The notes: generated by a model not told the origin, from the sequence alone. 64,000 nt of DNA from Chlorobaculum thiosulfatiphilum (GCF_006265165.1 NZ_VDCH01000009.1:1-64000), one strand, 5' to 3'; shown: positions 26,950 to 38,314, counted from the stretch's first letter. Made by a program: numbers and translations.

Positions 26950-27034
26950 GAATTACCACGGGATTTCAGACAGGCGTCAGGGCGGCGGATTGTGGCGGAA
27001 TTCCGGTAAGAGGATAATCATCCAGGAGAGGCCA

Positions 27035-29866
<2,832 letters not shown>

Positions 29867-29884
29867 GCTTAAAGGAGAGCCGAC

Positions 29885-30247
29885 ATGTCGATACGAACCG
29901 ATAAAGTCTCCTCGTTGTTGCAGCGGGAGTTGAGCGCGATTTTCGAGAAGGAGCTGCCGAGAAGCGGCCCGCTGGTGACCGTGACCGAGGTGAGAATCAC
30001 CGCCGATCTCGGCATCGCGCGGGTCTATGTCTCCGTGATCGGCTCCGAGGAGCAGCGCGCGGAGGTGATGGAGTATCTTCACGCCGAAAACAAGATGATC
30101 CGCAAAACGCTCTCTTCGAAAATCCGCCACCAGTTCCGGCGGATTCCGGAGCTGGCGTTCTACGAAGACCGCCTCTTCGAGCAGGCCAACCGGATCGAGC
30201 AGTTGCTCAAATCGGTCAAGCCTGCACGGGATGAAGCGCAGCAGTAA
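29885..30247 (+). CDS. rbfA: Ribosome-binding factor A
   Basis: A 120-residue KH-type protein for 16S rRNA 5'-end maturation and cold adaptation. MSIRTDKVSSLLQRELSAIF, VTVTEVRITADLGIARVYVS and IRKTLSSKIRHQFRRIPELA are the family segments. An AAGGAG ribosome binding site precedes the ATG. In the operon between infB and truB. Confidence 0.95.
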   Translation: MSIRTDKVSSLLQRELSAIFEKELPRSGPLVTVTEVRITADLGIARVYVSVIGSEEQRAEVMEYLHAENKMIRKTLSSKIRHQFRRIPELAFYEDRLFEQANRIEQLLKSVKPARDEAQQ

Positions 30248-30274
30248 CCCGAATTGTCCGGAACCGGGAGCGCG

Positions 30275-31000
30275 ATGATCGAACAAGGTCGCATGTCCGT
30301 CCTCAGCGAGGAGGGCGATTACCTGCTGGTTGACAAGCCGCTCGACTGGACTTCGTTCGACGTGGTGGCCAAGATTCGCGGCGCGTACAAGCGCCACGGC
30401 GCGAAGCGCAAGGTTGGCCACTGCGGTACACTCGACCCGAAGGCCACGGGCCTGTTGATTCTCGCCACGGGCCGCAAGACCAAGACCATCTCATCGCTTG
30501 AAATCCTCGACAAGGCCTACGAGGGGGTCATCAAGCTTGGCGCCAAAACGGCGAGCCACGACACGGAGGGCGAAGAGTACGATCTTCGCGATGCGTCGCA
30601 TCTCGGCGAAGAGGCGATCCGCCAGGCCGCCGCATCGATGCTCGGCGAGCGGATGCAGCAGCCTCCGATGCACTCGGCGGTCTGGCACAACGGCCAGCGC
30701 CTCTACGAGCTGGCCCGCAAGGGCCAGGAGGTCAAAGAGCGCAAGGCTCGCCGGATAGAGATTCACCAGTTTGACATTACCGGAGTGTCGCTGCCTTACG
30801 TCCACTTTTTCATCAAGGTTTCCAAGGGAGCCTATATCCGGGTGATCGCCCACGAACTGGGCGAACTGCTTGGCGTTGGCGGCTATCTCGCCGAGTTGAA
30901 ACGGGTGGCGATAGGGCAGTACCAGCTTTCGGATGCGGCGAGCGTCGGCGAGATCGTTGACGAAATTGGCCGCGTCGCCATATCGGCCATCGAAGAGTAA
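30275..31000 (+). CDS. truB: tRNA pseudouridine-55 synthase
   Basis: A 241-residue enzyme making pseudouridine 55 in the T-loop of tRNAs. It has LLVDKPLDWTSFDVVAKIR, the catalytic-Asp motif KVGHCGTLDPKATGLLIL, and GAYIRVIAHELGELLGVGGY. The ATG at 30275 is chosen; a TTG at 30254 and an ATG at 30293 are alternatives. The gene lies 27 bp after rbfA and 13 bp before ribF. Confidence 0.95.
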   Translation: MIEQGRMSVLSEEGDYLLVDKPLDWTSFDVVAKIRGAYKRHGAKRKVGHCGTLDPKATGLLILATGRKTKTISSLEILDKAYEGVIKLGAKTASHDTEGEEYDLRDASHLGEEAIRQAAASMLGERMQQPPMHSAVWHNGQRLYELARKGQEVKERKARRIEIHQFDITGVSLPYVHFFIKVSKGAYIRVIAHELGELLGVGGYLAELKRVAIGQYQLSDAASVGEIVDEIGRVAISAIEE

Positions 31001-31013
31001 AACAGCCAGAAGT

Positions 31014-31979
31014 ATGCGCGTCGTATTTTTGCAGGGCGATACGGTTCTCGATCCCGCCACCGGAATGCCGGTCGAGCTGACGGCTGAACCTTCAGCCGTG
31101 ACCATCGGTTCGTTCGATGGACTCCATGTCGGCCACCGGAAGATCATCAGCTCCATGATCGGCCATGCCCAGGAACTCGGTCTCAGAAGCGTCGTGGTGA
31201 CGTTCGAGCCGCATCCGAGGATCGTGCTCGACGGCAGCGACCGGTGCGCGGTGCGGCTGCTTTCCACTTTCGAGGAGAAGGTGAGCCAGTTCAGGACGAT
31301 GTCGATCGACCTTTTGTTCGTGGTGCGCTTCGACCGTGAGTTCGCCTCGAAAAGCTCCGAAGCATTCATTCGGGAGGTGTTGGTGCAGCGGCTCGGCGCG
31401 CGTCATGTCACCGTCGGCTACGATCACGGCTTCGGCAGCAAGCGGGGCGGCAGTGAAGAGACGCTGCTCACGCTCGGCACGGAGTGCGGTTTCAGCGTCG
31501 ATGTGGTCGGCGAGGTGATCGTCGGAGGTTCACCGGTATCGAGCACCCGGATCAGGCGCTTGCTCGACGCGGCAGAGATTCGCGAGGCCAACGAATGCCT
31601 CGGAGCGCCCTACTCGATCAGCGGCACGGTCATCGAGGGCGACAAACTTGGTCGCGCCATCGGCTTCCCGACGGCGAACCTTGCCCTTTCCGATAGCTGC
31701 AAAATGCTTCCGGCTCACGGCGTCTATGCTGCGAGCGTCGAGATCGACGGCCAGGAGTACCCGGCCATGATGAACATTGGCCGCCGCCCGACCGTCGCCG
31801 ACAATGGCGAGGTGAGGGTGGAAGCCCACATCATCGGTTTTTCAGGCAATCTGTACGGACGCTTTCTGATTGTGCGGTTGCTTGGTTTCATCAGGGCCGA
31901 GCAGCGCTTCGCGTCGATCGATGAACTTCGGGCGCAGCTCGAACTCGATAAAAAAGAAGCGAGATTATACAAGAAATAA
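31014..31979 (+). CDS. ribF: Bifunctional riboflavin kinase / FAD synthetase
   Basis: A 321-residue enzyme converting riboflavin to FMN and FAD. The N-terminal FAD synthetase domain shows VTIGSFDGLHVGHRKIIS and VVTFEPHPRIVL. The C-terminal riboflavin kinase domain shows KLGRAIGFPTANLALSD and PAMMNIGRRPTV. The ATG at 31014 is chosen; the frame upstream overlaps truB. Position between truB and rpsO is standard. Confidence 0.95.
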   Translation: MRVVFLQGDTVLDPATGMPVELTAEPSAVTIGSFDGLHVGHRKIISSMIGHAQELGLRSVVVTFEPHPRIVLDGSDRCAVRLLSTFEEKVSQFRTMSIDLLFVVRFDREFASKSSEAFIREVLVQRLGARHVTVGYDHGFGSKRGGSEETLLTLGTECGFSVDVVGEVIVGGSPVSSTRIRRLLDAAEIREANECLGAPYSISGTVIEGDKLGRAIGFPTANLALSDSCKMLPAHGVYAASVEIDGQEYPAMMNIGRRPTVADNGEVRVEAHIIGFSGNLYGRFLIVRLLGFIRAEQRFASIDELRAQLELDKKEARLYKK

Positions 31980-32039
31980 TGTTACATTACAGGCCATTTT
32001 TTTATTTCGTTTTCACTCACACATTATACAGCAAACATC

Positions 32040-32309
32040 ATGGGTCTGACAAAAGAACACAAAACCGAGATTATTACGAAGTTTGGTGATTCTGCGACGG
32101 ATACCGGAAAAGCGGAAGTGCAGGTTGCCCTGTTCAGCCGCAGGATCACCGATCTGACCGGTCATCTTCAGCAGCATCCCAAAGACAAACACTCACGCCG
32201 CGGCCTGTTGATGCTGGTCGGCAAGCGCAAGCGAGTGCTGAACTACCTCAAGAAAGTCGATATCGAGCGTTACCGCAAGGTGCTCGCTGATCTCGATCTG
32301 CGTAAATAA
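32040..32309 (+). CDS. rpsO: 30S ribosomal protein S15
   Basis: An 89-residue primary 16S rRNA-binding protein, full family length. It shows MGLTKEHKTEIITKFGDSA, TGKAEVQVALFSRRITDLT, and HSRRGLLMLVGKRKRVLNYL. Last gene of the rimP-nusA-infB block. The 60-bp AT-rich gap upstream may hold its own promoter; autoregulation through the leader is known in other bacteria but is not demonstrable here. Confidence 0.97.
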   Translation: MGLTKEHKTEIITKFGDSATDTGKAEVQVALFSRRITDLTGHLQQHPKDKHSRRGLLMLVGKRKRVLNYLKKVDIERYRKVLADLDLRK

Positions 32310-32381
32310 TTGGTATTGTGCACTGGAACCTGCGGGGTTTCTGCTTCGCAGGTATCTTCAAGAATGTAAGATGGGAAGTGT

Positions 32382-33269
32382 ATGTTGGAAAGCATGACCG
32401 GATACGGCAGCGCCGAGCGTTCGGAAAAAGGCATGAAAGTGCTTGTCGAACTGCGTTCGGTCAATAATCGTTTCGCCGAAATCGGGGTCAAGCTGCCGCG
32501 GCAGTTGCTGTCGTGGGAGCTGGAGGTCAGGGAGCTGATCCGCGCCAGTTTCCAGCGCGGCAAGATATCGGCGTTCGTCCAGCTTCAGCTCGACGAGGCC
32601 GAGCAGTTGCCGGTGACCGTGAATCCCTCCAAAGTCAGGGCTTACAAGTCGCTTCTCGAAACCGTGCGCCGGGAGGCGGAAGTCGAAGCGCCGGTAACGC
32701 TTGATCATGTCCTGCGTTTTTCCGAGATTTTCGAGTCTGACCACACCATTCTGGAGCACCCGGACGAAATCTGGCCCATCGCTCAGTCAGCCGTTGTCGA
32801 AGCTATCGGTCATCTCAAGGAGATGCGCCAGAAAGAGGGCGAGGAGCTTGCCGGTGATTTCAGGGCGAGAATCGATGAAATCGAGCGCACACTCAAAGAG
32901 ATCAAGGAGATTGCCGCCGGTAATCTCGAAGCGATCCGTAAACGGTTGGCCTCGAAAATCAGCGCCATTGCCGGACGCGACGTCGAGTACAGCAAGGATC
33001 GGCTCGAAATGGAGATCGTCATGGCCGCCGAGCGGCTCGACATCACCGAGGAGTGCATCCGCTTCAACAGCCACAACAAGTTTTTCATCGAAGAGCTGAA
33101 CAACAGTTCAAGCGGCTCTGGCCGCAAGCTCAATTTCCTCCTGCAGGAGCAGCTCCGCGAGGCCAACACCATCGCGTCAAAGTCGCAGAACGCCGATATT
33201 TCGCAGAAGGTGGTGCACATCAAGGAGGAACTCGAAAAGGTCAGGGAGCAGCTTCAAAACATCGAATAA
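32382..33269 (+). CDS. YicC family endoribonuclease
   Basis: A 295-residue protein with the N-terminal MTGYGSAERSEKGMKVLVEL / SVNNRFAEIGVKLPRQ block and the C-terminal DUF1732 region (RLDITEECIRFNSHNKFF; GSGRKLNFLLQEQLREANTI). YicC proteins are RNases implicated in small-RNA turnover. The gene is adjacent to gmk, the usual order, and the two are 4 bp apart. Confidence 0.92.
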   Translation: MLESMTGYGSAERSEKGMKVLVELRSVNNRFAEIGVKLPRQLLSWELEVRELIRASFQRGKISAFVQLQLDEAEQLPVTVNPSKVRAYKSLLETVRREAEVEAPVTLDHVLRFSEIFESDHTILEHPDEIWPIAQSAVVEAIGHLKEMRQKEGEELAGDFRARIDEIERTLKEIKEIAAGNLEAIRKRLASKISAIAGRDVEYSKDRLEMEIVMAAERLDITEECIRFNSHNKFFIEELNNSSSGSGRKLNFLLQEQLREANTIASKSQNADISQKVVHIKEELEKVREQLQNIE

Positions 33270-33273
33270 GCCT

Positions 33274-33861
33274 ATGAGCGCGGAACAGGTTTCTGGCCAG
33301 GGTCGGCTGATCGTCTTTTCGGCCCCGTCAGGCACCGGAAAATCGACGGTCGCCAAACTCGTGATGGAGCGTCTCGGATCGCTCGAATTTTCGGTCTCGG
33401 CCACGACGCGCCAGATGCGCGACGGCGAGCGCGACGGCGTCGATTACCACTTCCTGAGCCGGGAAGCGTTCGAAAAAAAGATTGCTGAAAACGGCTTCAT
33501 CGAACATGAATTCTTTTTCGGTAACTTCTACGGAACGCTGCTCGACAAGACCGCCGAGGCGATCGAGGCGGGCCGCAATCTGCTTTTCGATCTCGATGTG
33601 AAAGGGGCGCTGAACCTCAAAAGCATTTTCGGAGAACGGGCGCTGCTCGTTTTTCTCAAACCCCCGAGCATGGAGGAGCTTGCCCGCCGCTTGCAGGTGC
33701 GCCAGAGCGAGAGCGCCGAGGCGCTCAAAACGCGGCTCGAACGGGCGGAGATGGAGCTGTCCCATGCCGGAGAATTTGATTTTGTCGTGGTCAACGACGA
33801 TCTCGGGCGCACCGTCGATGCGGTCGCCACGCGGATCGCCGAGTTTCTTCCACAATCATAA
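33274..33861 (+). CDS. gmk: Guanylate kinase
   Basis: A 195-residue kinase converting GMP to GDP with ATP. P-loop FSAPSGTGKSTVAKLV, the GMP-binding SATTRQMRDGERDGVDYHFL, and the later LLFDLDVKGALNLKS are all present. Co-transcribed with yicC and the omega subunit gene (12-bp gap). Confidence 0.97.
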   Translation: MSAEQVSGQGRLIVFSAPSGTGKSTVAKLVMERLGSLEFSVSATTRQMRDGERDGVDYHFLSREAFEKKIAENGFIEHEFFFGNFYGTLLDKTAEAIEAGRNLLFDLDVKGALNLKSIFGERALLVFLKPPSMEELARRLQVRQSESAEALKTRLERAEMELSHAGEFDFVVVNDDLGRTVDAVATRIAEFLPQS

Positions 33862-33873
33862 CGCACTATTGCC

Positions 33874-34227
33874 ATGTCGGTCAAACCAGTTGATTTGAAC
33901 AAGCTGAGAAGTACGCATGAAAATCTCTACGAAACCGTTGTAGCCATTTCGAAGAAAGCAAGGGAGATTCACGAAGAGGAGCGGGCCGAACTCGAAGAGC
34001 GCTTGCTGCCGTACAAGGAGATGATCCGGAACCCCGCTTCGGAGTCCGAATCGGAAAAGGTGTTTCCCGAACAGATCGCCATCAGCGTCGAGTTCGAGTG
34101 TCGCGAAAAACCCTCCCAGCAGGCGGTGGAGCAGTATTTTGATCATGAGTACGATTATGTTCTCGAAAAGAGTACCGAAACGAAAGTAGCGGAGGGCGAG
34201 GATGAAGATGAATCTGACGGGGATTAA
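33874..34227 (+). CDS. rpoZ: RNA polymerase omega subunit-like protein
   Basis: A 117-residue protein, MSVKPVDLNKLRSTHENLYE, with AISKKAREIHEEERAELEER and an acidic tail. It matches the diverged omega/Rpb6-type subunit found after gmk in Bacteroidota and Chlorobiota, which helps assemble RNA polymerase. Identity rests on gene order plus the helical core, so it is less certain than its neighbours. Its end overlaps the next gene by 26 bp in another frame. Confidence 0.72.
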   Translation: MSVKPVDLNKLRSTHENLYETVVAISKKAREIHEEERAELEERLLPYKEMIRNPASESESEKVFPEQIAISVEFECREKPSQQAVEQYFDHEYDYVLEKSTETKVAEGEDEDESDGD

Positions 34228-34702
34228 CCAGATCACGCTCCGGGTCAATGACGTCCGGCTGGCTGAGGAGTTCTACGCCGGAATTCTCGGTTTTCGGGTC
34301 GATCATCGCGCCGGGGCGAACATTTCCTACCTGCGGATCAATTCAGACATGCTCGTGCTGGTCAAGGCGGAAACGCCGGGTTCGGCCGATGCGAGGGATA
34401 TTCGCGTGGATCATTTCGGCTTCAGGCTGGCCTCGGACGCCGAGGTCGATGAGGCGGCCGTCTATCTCGACGATCGCGGCGTACATCTTGTTACACGTCC
34501 CGCGCATCGCCGCGAGGGACGCGCCTTTTTCGTGATGGACCCGGACGGCAACCTGATCGAGTTTTACTCCATGAAAGCCACGGGCCTGGAGTCTCCGACG
34601 GAGAGGATCGATACCCGCACGGCCAGCGAAATCGCCTCGGACTCCCGCCGTGAGCTTGCCGATACCGGCGAGGTAAAAAAGACGAGGCGCTCACGCAAGT
34701 AA
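34202..34702 (+). CDS. VOC family (glyoxalase-like) protein
   Basis: A 166-residue protein with two beta-alpha-beta-beta-beta modules: INQITLRVNDVRLAEEFYAG near the start, then DHFGFRLASDAEVDEA and FFVMDPDGNLIEFYSM. The His of DHFGF and the Glu of LIEFY occupy metal-ligand positions. A Gln (INQIT) stands where His is more common. The basic C-terminal extension (about residues 125-166) is extra. Likely a metal-dependent lyase, dioxygenase or resistance-type protein; the substrate is unknown. It overlaps rpoZ by 26 bp. Confidence 0.85.
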   Translation: MKMNLTGINQITLRVNDVRLAEEFYAGILGFRVDHRAGANISYLRINSDMLVLVKAETPGSADARDIRVDHFGFRLASDAEVDEAAVYLDDRGVHLVTRPAHRREGRAFFVMDPDGNLIEFYSMKATGLESPTERIDTRTASEIASDSRRELADTGEVKKTRRSRK

Positions 34703-34753
34703 GCCGGGAATCGCCGTTTCCTTGTTCCACAACCCTTCGACGGGATAACAGTC

Positions 34754-35926
34754 ATGCATATCGGTGTCCTCACCGGCGGCGGTGACGCCCCCGGCATCAA
34801 CGCGTGCATCAAGACCATCGTGACGATCAGCGCCGAAAAGGGGCACCGGGTGACCGGTATTCGCCGGGGCTGGAACGGCTTGCTTGCCTTCGATCCCGAC
34901 GATCTGGCTTCCCGCGCCGAGCACATCGCCGATCTCGATCCGGAGCTTGTCCGGCGAATCGACCGCACCGGCGGCACCTTGCTCCATACCAGCCGGATCA
35001 ACCCCGGCAATCTCAAAAAGAAAGAGATTCCCGCATTTCTTCGCAACTCGCCGCACCTGCTGCGCTCGGGCCTGCATCACTCCGGAAACTTCGATCTGAC
35101 CGATCATGTGCTTCGCAGCATCGATGCGCTTGGCCTTGATGTCATCATCGTCATCGGCGGGGACGATACGATCGGCTACGCCGAGCATCTCTACCGCAAG
35201 GGGGTCAAGGTGATCGGCGTGCCGAAAACGATGGACAACGATGTTTACGGCTCCGACTACTGCATCGGTTTTGGTACGGCCGTGACCCGGAGTGTTCAGT
35301 ACATCCACCAGCTCCGCACCAGCTCCGGCTCGCACGAGCGCATCACCATCGTCGAGCTGTTCGGGCGCAGCACTGGCGAGACCTGCCTGGTCAGCGCCTA
35401 TCTGGCCGGCGTTGACCGGGCGCTCATTCCGGAAGCGCCCTTCGATCCCGAAACCCTTGCCGAGTTCGTGATTCAGGACAAGGCGGCCAATCCGAGCCGC
35501 TACGCCATGATCGCCATCAGCGAGGGCGCGCGGATGATCGGGAGCAAGATGATCGAATATTGCGGACGGCGCTACGACGAGGATGGCCACGAGCCTGCCG
35601 GAATCGGGCAACTGACCCGCGAAACCATCTCGATGCTGACCGGCCAGGAGGTGATCTGCCAGCCGCTAGGCTATCTGATGCGGTCGGGTATTCCCGACGC
35701 GCTCGACCTGATGGTGGGCTTCAACTTCGCGCAGCTTGCCGTGGAGCTTGTTGCCGAAGGCGCCTTCGGCGTCATGGTGGCGCTTCAGCAGGGCATCTAC
35801 ACCTGCCTGCCGCTTTCGGAGGTCTCAACGAACACCAAACAGGTCGATATCAGCGAACTCTACGACCCGCGCTGCTACCGCCCGAAGATGAGAAGCGTCA
35901 TGGGCAAGCCGATGTTTTTGTATTAG
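34754..35926 (+). CDS. 6-phosphofructokinase, probably pyrophosphate-dependent
   Basis: A 390-residue PfkA-family enzyme. It has GVLTGGGDAPGINACIKTIV at the N-terminus, the active-site DND in GVPKTMDNDVYGSD, and VELFGRSTGETCLV. At the two positions that separate donor types, this protein has Asp (IGGDDTIG, where ATP enzymes have Gly) and Lys (PKTMDND, where ATP enzymes have Gly). In the family this combination indicates use of pyrophosphate. It would interconvert fructose 6-phosphate and fructose 1,6-bisphosphate reversibly. It is converged upon by the next gene across a repeat-rich gap. Confidence 0.85.
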   Translation: MHIGVLTGGGDAPGINACIKTIVTISAEKGHRVTGIRRGWNGLLAFDPDDLASRAEHIADLDPELVRRIDRTGGTLLHTSRINPGNLKKKEIPAFLRNSPHLLRSGLHHSGNFDLTDHVLRSIDALGLDVIIVIGGDDTIGYAEHLYRKGVKVIGVPKTMDNDVYGSDYCIGFGTAVTRSVQYIHQLRTSSGSHERITIVELFGRSTGETCLVSAYLAGVDRALIPEAPFDPETLAEFVIQDKAANPSRYAMIAISEGARMIGSKMIEYCGRRYDEDGHEPAGIGQLTRETISMLTGQEVICQPLGYLMRSGIPDALDLMVGFNFAQLAVELVAEGAFGVMVALQQGIYTCLPLSEVSTNTKQVDISELYDPRCYRPKMRSVMGKPMFLY

Positions 35927-35978
35927 CAAGTTTCGCGGCGGCCTGGGAAATCGGGGATTCTGCGGGGGTTGGGTGCTG

Positions 35979-36049
35979 TGGGACTTATGGGACCGATGGG
36001 ACTTGTGGGAGAAGAATTTGTCCACCAAGTCCACATTGTCCACCTCGTT
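35979..36049. repeat. 9-bp-periodic inverted repeat between convergent genes
   Basis: Four units of nine bases, TGGGACTTA TGGGACCGA and two similar, at 35979-36014, are followed by three units of GTCCACNNN at 36020-36046. The arms can fold back on each other with G-U pairs. It fills the gap between the convergent pfk gene and the GlmU-like gene, suggesting a terminator role. The repeat family recurs at 43190 and 60246. Confidence 0.75.
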
Positions 36050-36055
36050 CATTTC

Positions 36056-36799
36056 TCACAAATACTCCTCGCCCAGCAGCAACTGTTCAGCTTCGCGGAG
36101 CTGTTCGGGGGTGTTGATGCCGCGGATTTCGTTGGGGTCGGCTACCTTGAAGGCGCACACCTTTTTGCCTTTGCCAAAGCAGATGCCGAACACGTCGGTG
36201 AGGTAGTATTCGCCTTGGGCGTTCTTGTTGGTGATGCTGTGCAGAGCTGAAAAAAGCTCGGCGGCGTTGAAGACGTAAACGCCTGAATTGATTTCACTTA
36301 CCGCTTTCTCCGCCTCCGTGGCATCCTTCTGCTCGACGATTTTCAATACCTCTTCGCCTCCGCCGTTTCTGATGATTCTGCCGTATCCCGTTGGATCGGC
36401 CATTTCGGCAGTCAGCACCGTCGCGACCGCCTGCCGCGAACGATGGAAATCGATCAGCTCCCTGAGCGTACGCTCGGTGAAGAGCGGCGCATCTCCCGAC
36501 AGGATGACGACCTCTCCCTCAAAATCCTTCAGAAGCGGTTCCGACTGCATGACGGCGTGACCGGTGCCAAGTTGCGGCTCCTGCAAGGCGTAATCGACAG
36601 GAAAGTCAGCGGTTGCCGCCTGAACCAGTTCGGCCTGGTGACCGACGATGAGTACGATCTTGCCGGGATCGAGCGCCCGCGATTTTTCGATGACATAGGC
36701 CACCAGCGGCTTGCCGTTCGCTTCGTGCAGCACCTTCGGGAGATCCGATTTCATTCGTGTGCCTTTACCGGCGGCCATGATGACGATTGAAAGGCTCAT
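36056..36799 (-). CDS. GlmU-type UDP-N-acetylglucosamine pyrophosphorylase domain, stand-alone
   Basis: A 247-residue nucleotidyltransferase. It shows IVIMAAGKGTRMKSDLPKVL (nucleotide binding), LQEPQLGTGHAVMQ, ILSGDAPLF, GRIIRNGGGEEVLKIVEQKD and EINSGVYVF, and ends with RGINTPEQLREAEQLL. This is the complete uridylyltransferase half of GlmU, but the left-handed beta-helix acetyltransferase domain is absent. It should make UDP-GlcNAc (or a related UDP-sugar) from UTP, and needs a separate acetyltransferase elsewhere. Start ATG at 36799; it lies 33 bp from panD. Confidence 0.9.
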   Translation of the reverse strand: MSLSIVIMAAGKGTRMKSDLPKVLHEANGKPLVAYVIEKSRALDPGKIVLIVGHQAELVQAATADFPVDYALQEPQLGTGHAVMQSEPLLKDFEGEVVILSGDAPLFTERTLRELIDFHRSRQAVATVLTAEMADPTGYGRIIRNGGGEEVLKIVEQKDATEAEKAVSEINSGVYVFNAAELFSALHSITNKNAQGEYYLTDVFGICFGKGKKVCAFKVADPNEIRGINTPEQLREAEQLLLGEEYL

Positions 36800-36832
36800 A
36801 ACATTTTATTAAGTAAGGGGTTACGAGAAATT

Positions 36833-37219
36833 TCAGCCAAGATATTCGTTGTCCGCGCCCACCCGGTGGCGGCGTTTCGGATTGTTCATCCGGTCAACGA
36901 TGACGATCATCGGTTGCCAGTTCCGCGCCTCCTCCGGCTCCATTTCGGCGAAGGTCATGATGATGATTTCGTCGCCAGGCAGCGCGCAGCGGGCCGCCGC
37001 GCCGTTGAGCTGGATTTCGCGCAGACCGCGCGTACCTTCGATGATGTAGGTCTCGAATCGCTCGCCGTTGTTGTTGTTGACCACCAGCACCTTCTCGTTG
37101 GCGATCATGTCGGCCATTTCGAGCAGCTCCTTGTCGATGGTGATGCTTCCTTCATATTCAAGGTCTCCACTGGTGACGATGGCGTTGTGGATCTTGGATT
37201 TGAGCATGTGTAATTTCAT
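36833..37219 (-). CDS. panD: Aspartate 1-decarboxylase
   Basis: A 128-residue proenzyme that makes beta-alanine for pantothenate and CoA. The self-cleavage site Gly24-Ser25 is in [16 protein letters not shown], where Ser25 becomes the pyruvoyl group. [20 protein letters not shown] is also diagnostic. Full family length; same strand as the GlmU-like gene. Confidence 0.96.
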   Translation of the reverse strand: MKLHMLKSKIHNAIVTSGDLEYEGSITIDKELLEMADMIANEKVLVVNNNNGERFETYIIEGTRGLREIQLNGAAARCALPGDEIIIMTFAEMEPEEARNWQPMIVIVDRMNNPKRRHRVGADNEYLG

Positions 37220-37240
37220 AACGGCGCAAACAGAGTCGAA

Positions 37241-37786
37241 TTATTTGGATAAGGCTTCACCGCTGGCATGGAAAATCCTGTAGTGTTTCATGGCTTCGTC
37301 GCTTTCGAAGCCATAACCCCGTATGGTGCGGGAGGGGCCGGAAATCGTGACATATTTGTCCGAGCGAATCATGCGGTCGTGACTGGTGCGCCAGATGTGT
37401 TCGGTGCGCATGACCGTGCCGTCAGCCGAACGGATGACGACGTTGTCGAACGCTTCGATATCGTGATTGTCATGCACGATACCCCTGCCTGCCGTAATGA
37501 GGGTTGCGCTGCCATCACGGTCGAACAGTTGTACGTTGAGTCCACCATCGAGACGGATTTCCTGTTTCTCTCCCTGACGGTATTCAGACGCATGGCGGGC
37601 GCTGACAATCGTTTTGGTCCTGCCATTATCCGACACCACGAGTGTGACATTCCAGCTCTCCTGAGCAGGCATATCTTTTGTCGAAACGGCAGCCGCCGGC
37701 ATGTGAGACTCCTTTTTGGGAGCGCTACAGCCGACGGCGCTGAACACTATTGCCAGAAATAAAAAGGTTGTCCGGCGAGAATGCAA
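37241..37786 (-). CDS. lptC: LptC-like LPS transport lipoprotein
   Basis: A 181-residue protein starting at TTG (37786) with AGGA just upstream. A lipoprotein signal (TTFLFLAIVFSAVGC, lipobox Cys at residue 20) is followed by a single OstA/LptC-type beta-jellyroll domain (HASEYRQGEKQEIRLDGG, ITAGRGIVHDNHDIEAFDNV). LptC links the LptB2FG transporter to LptA in LPS export. Replacement of the usual membrane anchor by a lipid anchor is common in this phylum. It is 18 bp after the OmpH gene. Confidence 0.83.
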   Translation of the reverse strand: MHSRRTTFLFLAIVFSAVGCSAPKKESHMPAAAVSTKDMPAQESWNVTLVVSDNGRTKTIVSARHASEYRQGEKQEIRLDGGLNVQLFDRDGSATLITAGRGIVHDNHDIEAFDNVVIRSADGTVMRTEHIWRTSHDRMIRSDKYVTISGPSRTIRGYGFESDEAMKHYRIFHASGEALSK

Positions 37787-37804
37787 GGGGCTTCCTGGAG
37801 AGTG

Positions 37805-38314
37805 TTACTTGATTTTCAGCTGGTCGAGCACCTTGAAGGTGATGTCCGACTGGGCATCGCCATACACGCGGGCGCTCTTGTCGAAAATCATGCCGTAACC
37901 ATCCTTCTGCGCGACCGAAGCGACGGTGGCATCGATTTTCTGACGGATTGGCGCAATCAGCTCCTGCTCCTTCTGGGAGAGCAGCCGCTGTTTTTCCATG
38001 GCGCTTTTCTGCAGGTTCTCCTGCTGGGCGCGAAGCTCTTTCTCTTTGGTGGCGTTTGGCTTGCCGGACTTCTGGTACGCCTGGATGGCGCTCTGGAGCG
38101 CGTTCTGCTGTTTTGCGAGCTCCGCGCCGCTCTGGTTTTTCATCGTCTGAAGAGACTGGTCGGCGGTTTTGGTTTCCGGCATCATCTGGAAAATCCTGCC
38201 GTAATCGACCACGCCGATTTTCTGTGTATTATCAGCGGCAAAAGCCTGTGGGGCCGAGAGGGTCATGCCAAGAGTGAGTGACATGAACAGAAAACCTGAT
38301 ACTGCTTTTTTCAT
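37805..38314 (-). CDS. OmpH/Skp family periplasmic chaperone
   Basis: A protein with a classic signal peptide (MKKAVSGFLFMSLTLGMTLS, cleaved after AFA) and a long helical coiled-coil body (AELAKQQNALQSAIQAYQKS, QENLQKSAMEKQRLLSQKEQ). Skp-type trimers hold unfolded outer-membrane proteins for BamA. The ATG at 38314 is chosen because it begins the signal peptide; the frame stays open to ATGs at 38332 and 38356. Next to lptC, so both are envelope assembly genes. Confidence 0.87.
   Translation of the reverse strand: MKKAVSGFLFMSLTLGMTLSAPQAFAADNTQKIGVVDYGRIFQMMPETKTADQSLQTMKNQSGAELAKQQNALQSAIQAYQKSGKPNATKEKELRAQQENLQKSAMEKQRLLSQKEQELIAPIRQKIDATVASVAQKDGYGMIFDKSARVYGDAQSDITFKVLDQLKIK

Noticed and set aside
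32328-32353. Hairpin after rpsO (ACCTGCG...CGCAGGT)
   Set aside because: Only seven pairs, a long loop and no U-run, so too weak to call a terminator.
35825-36052. Minus-strand frame with a repetitive SHKSHRSHKSH peptide
   Set aside because: The peptide simply reflects the 9-bp repeat read in three-codon phase; it also overlaps the pfk gene.
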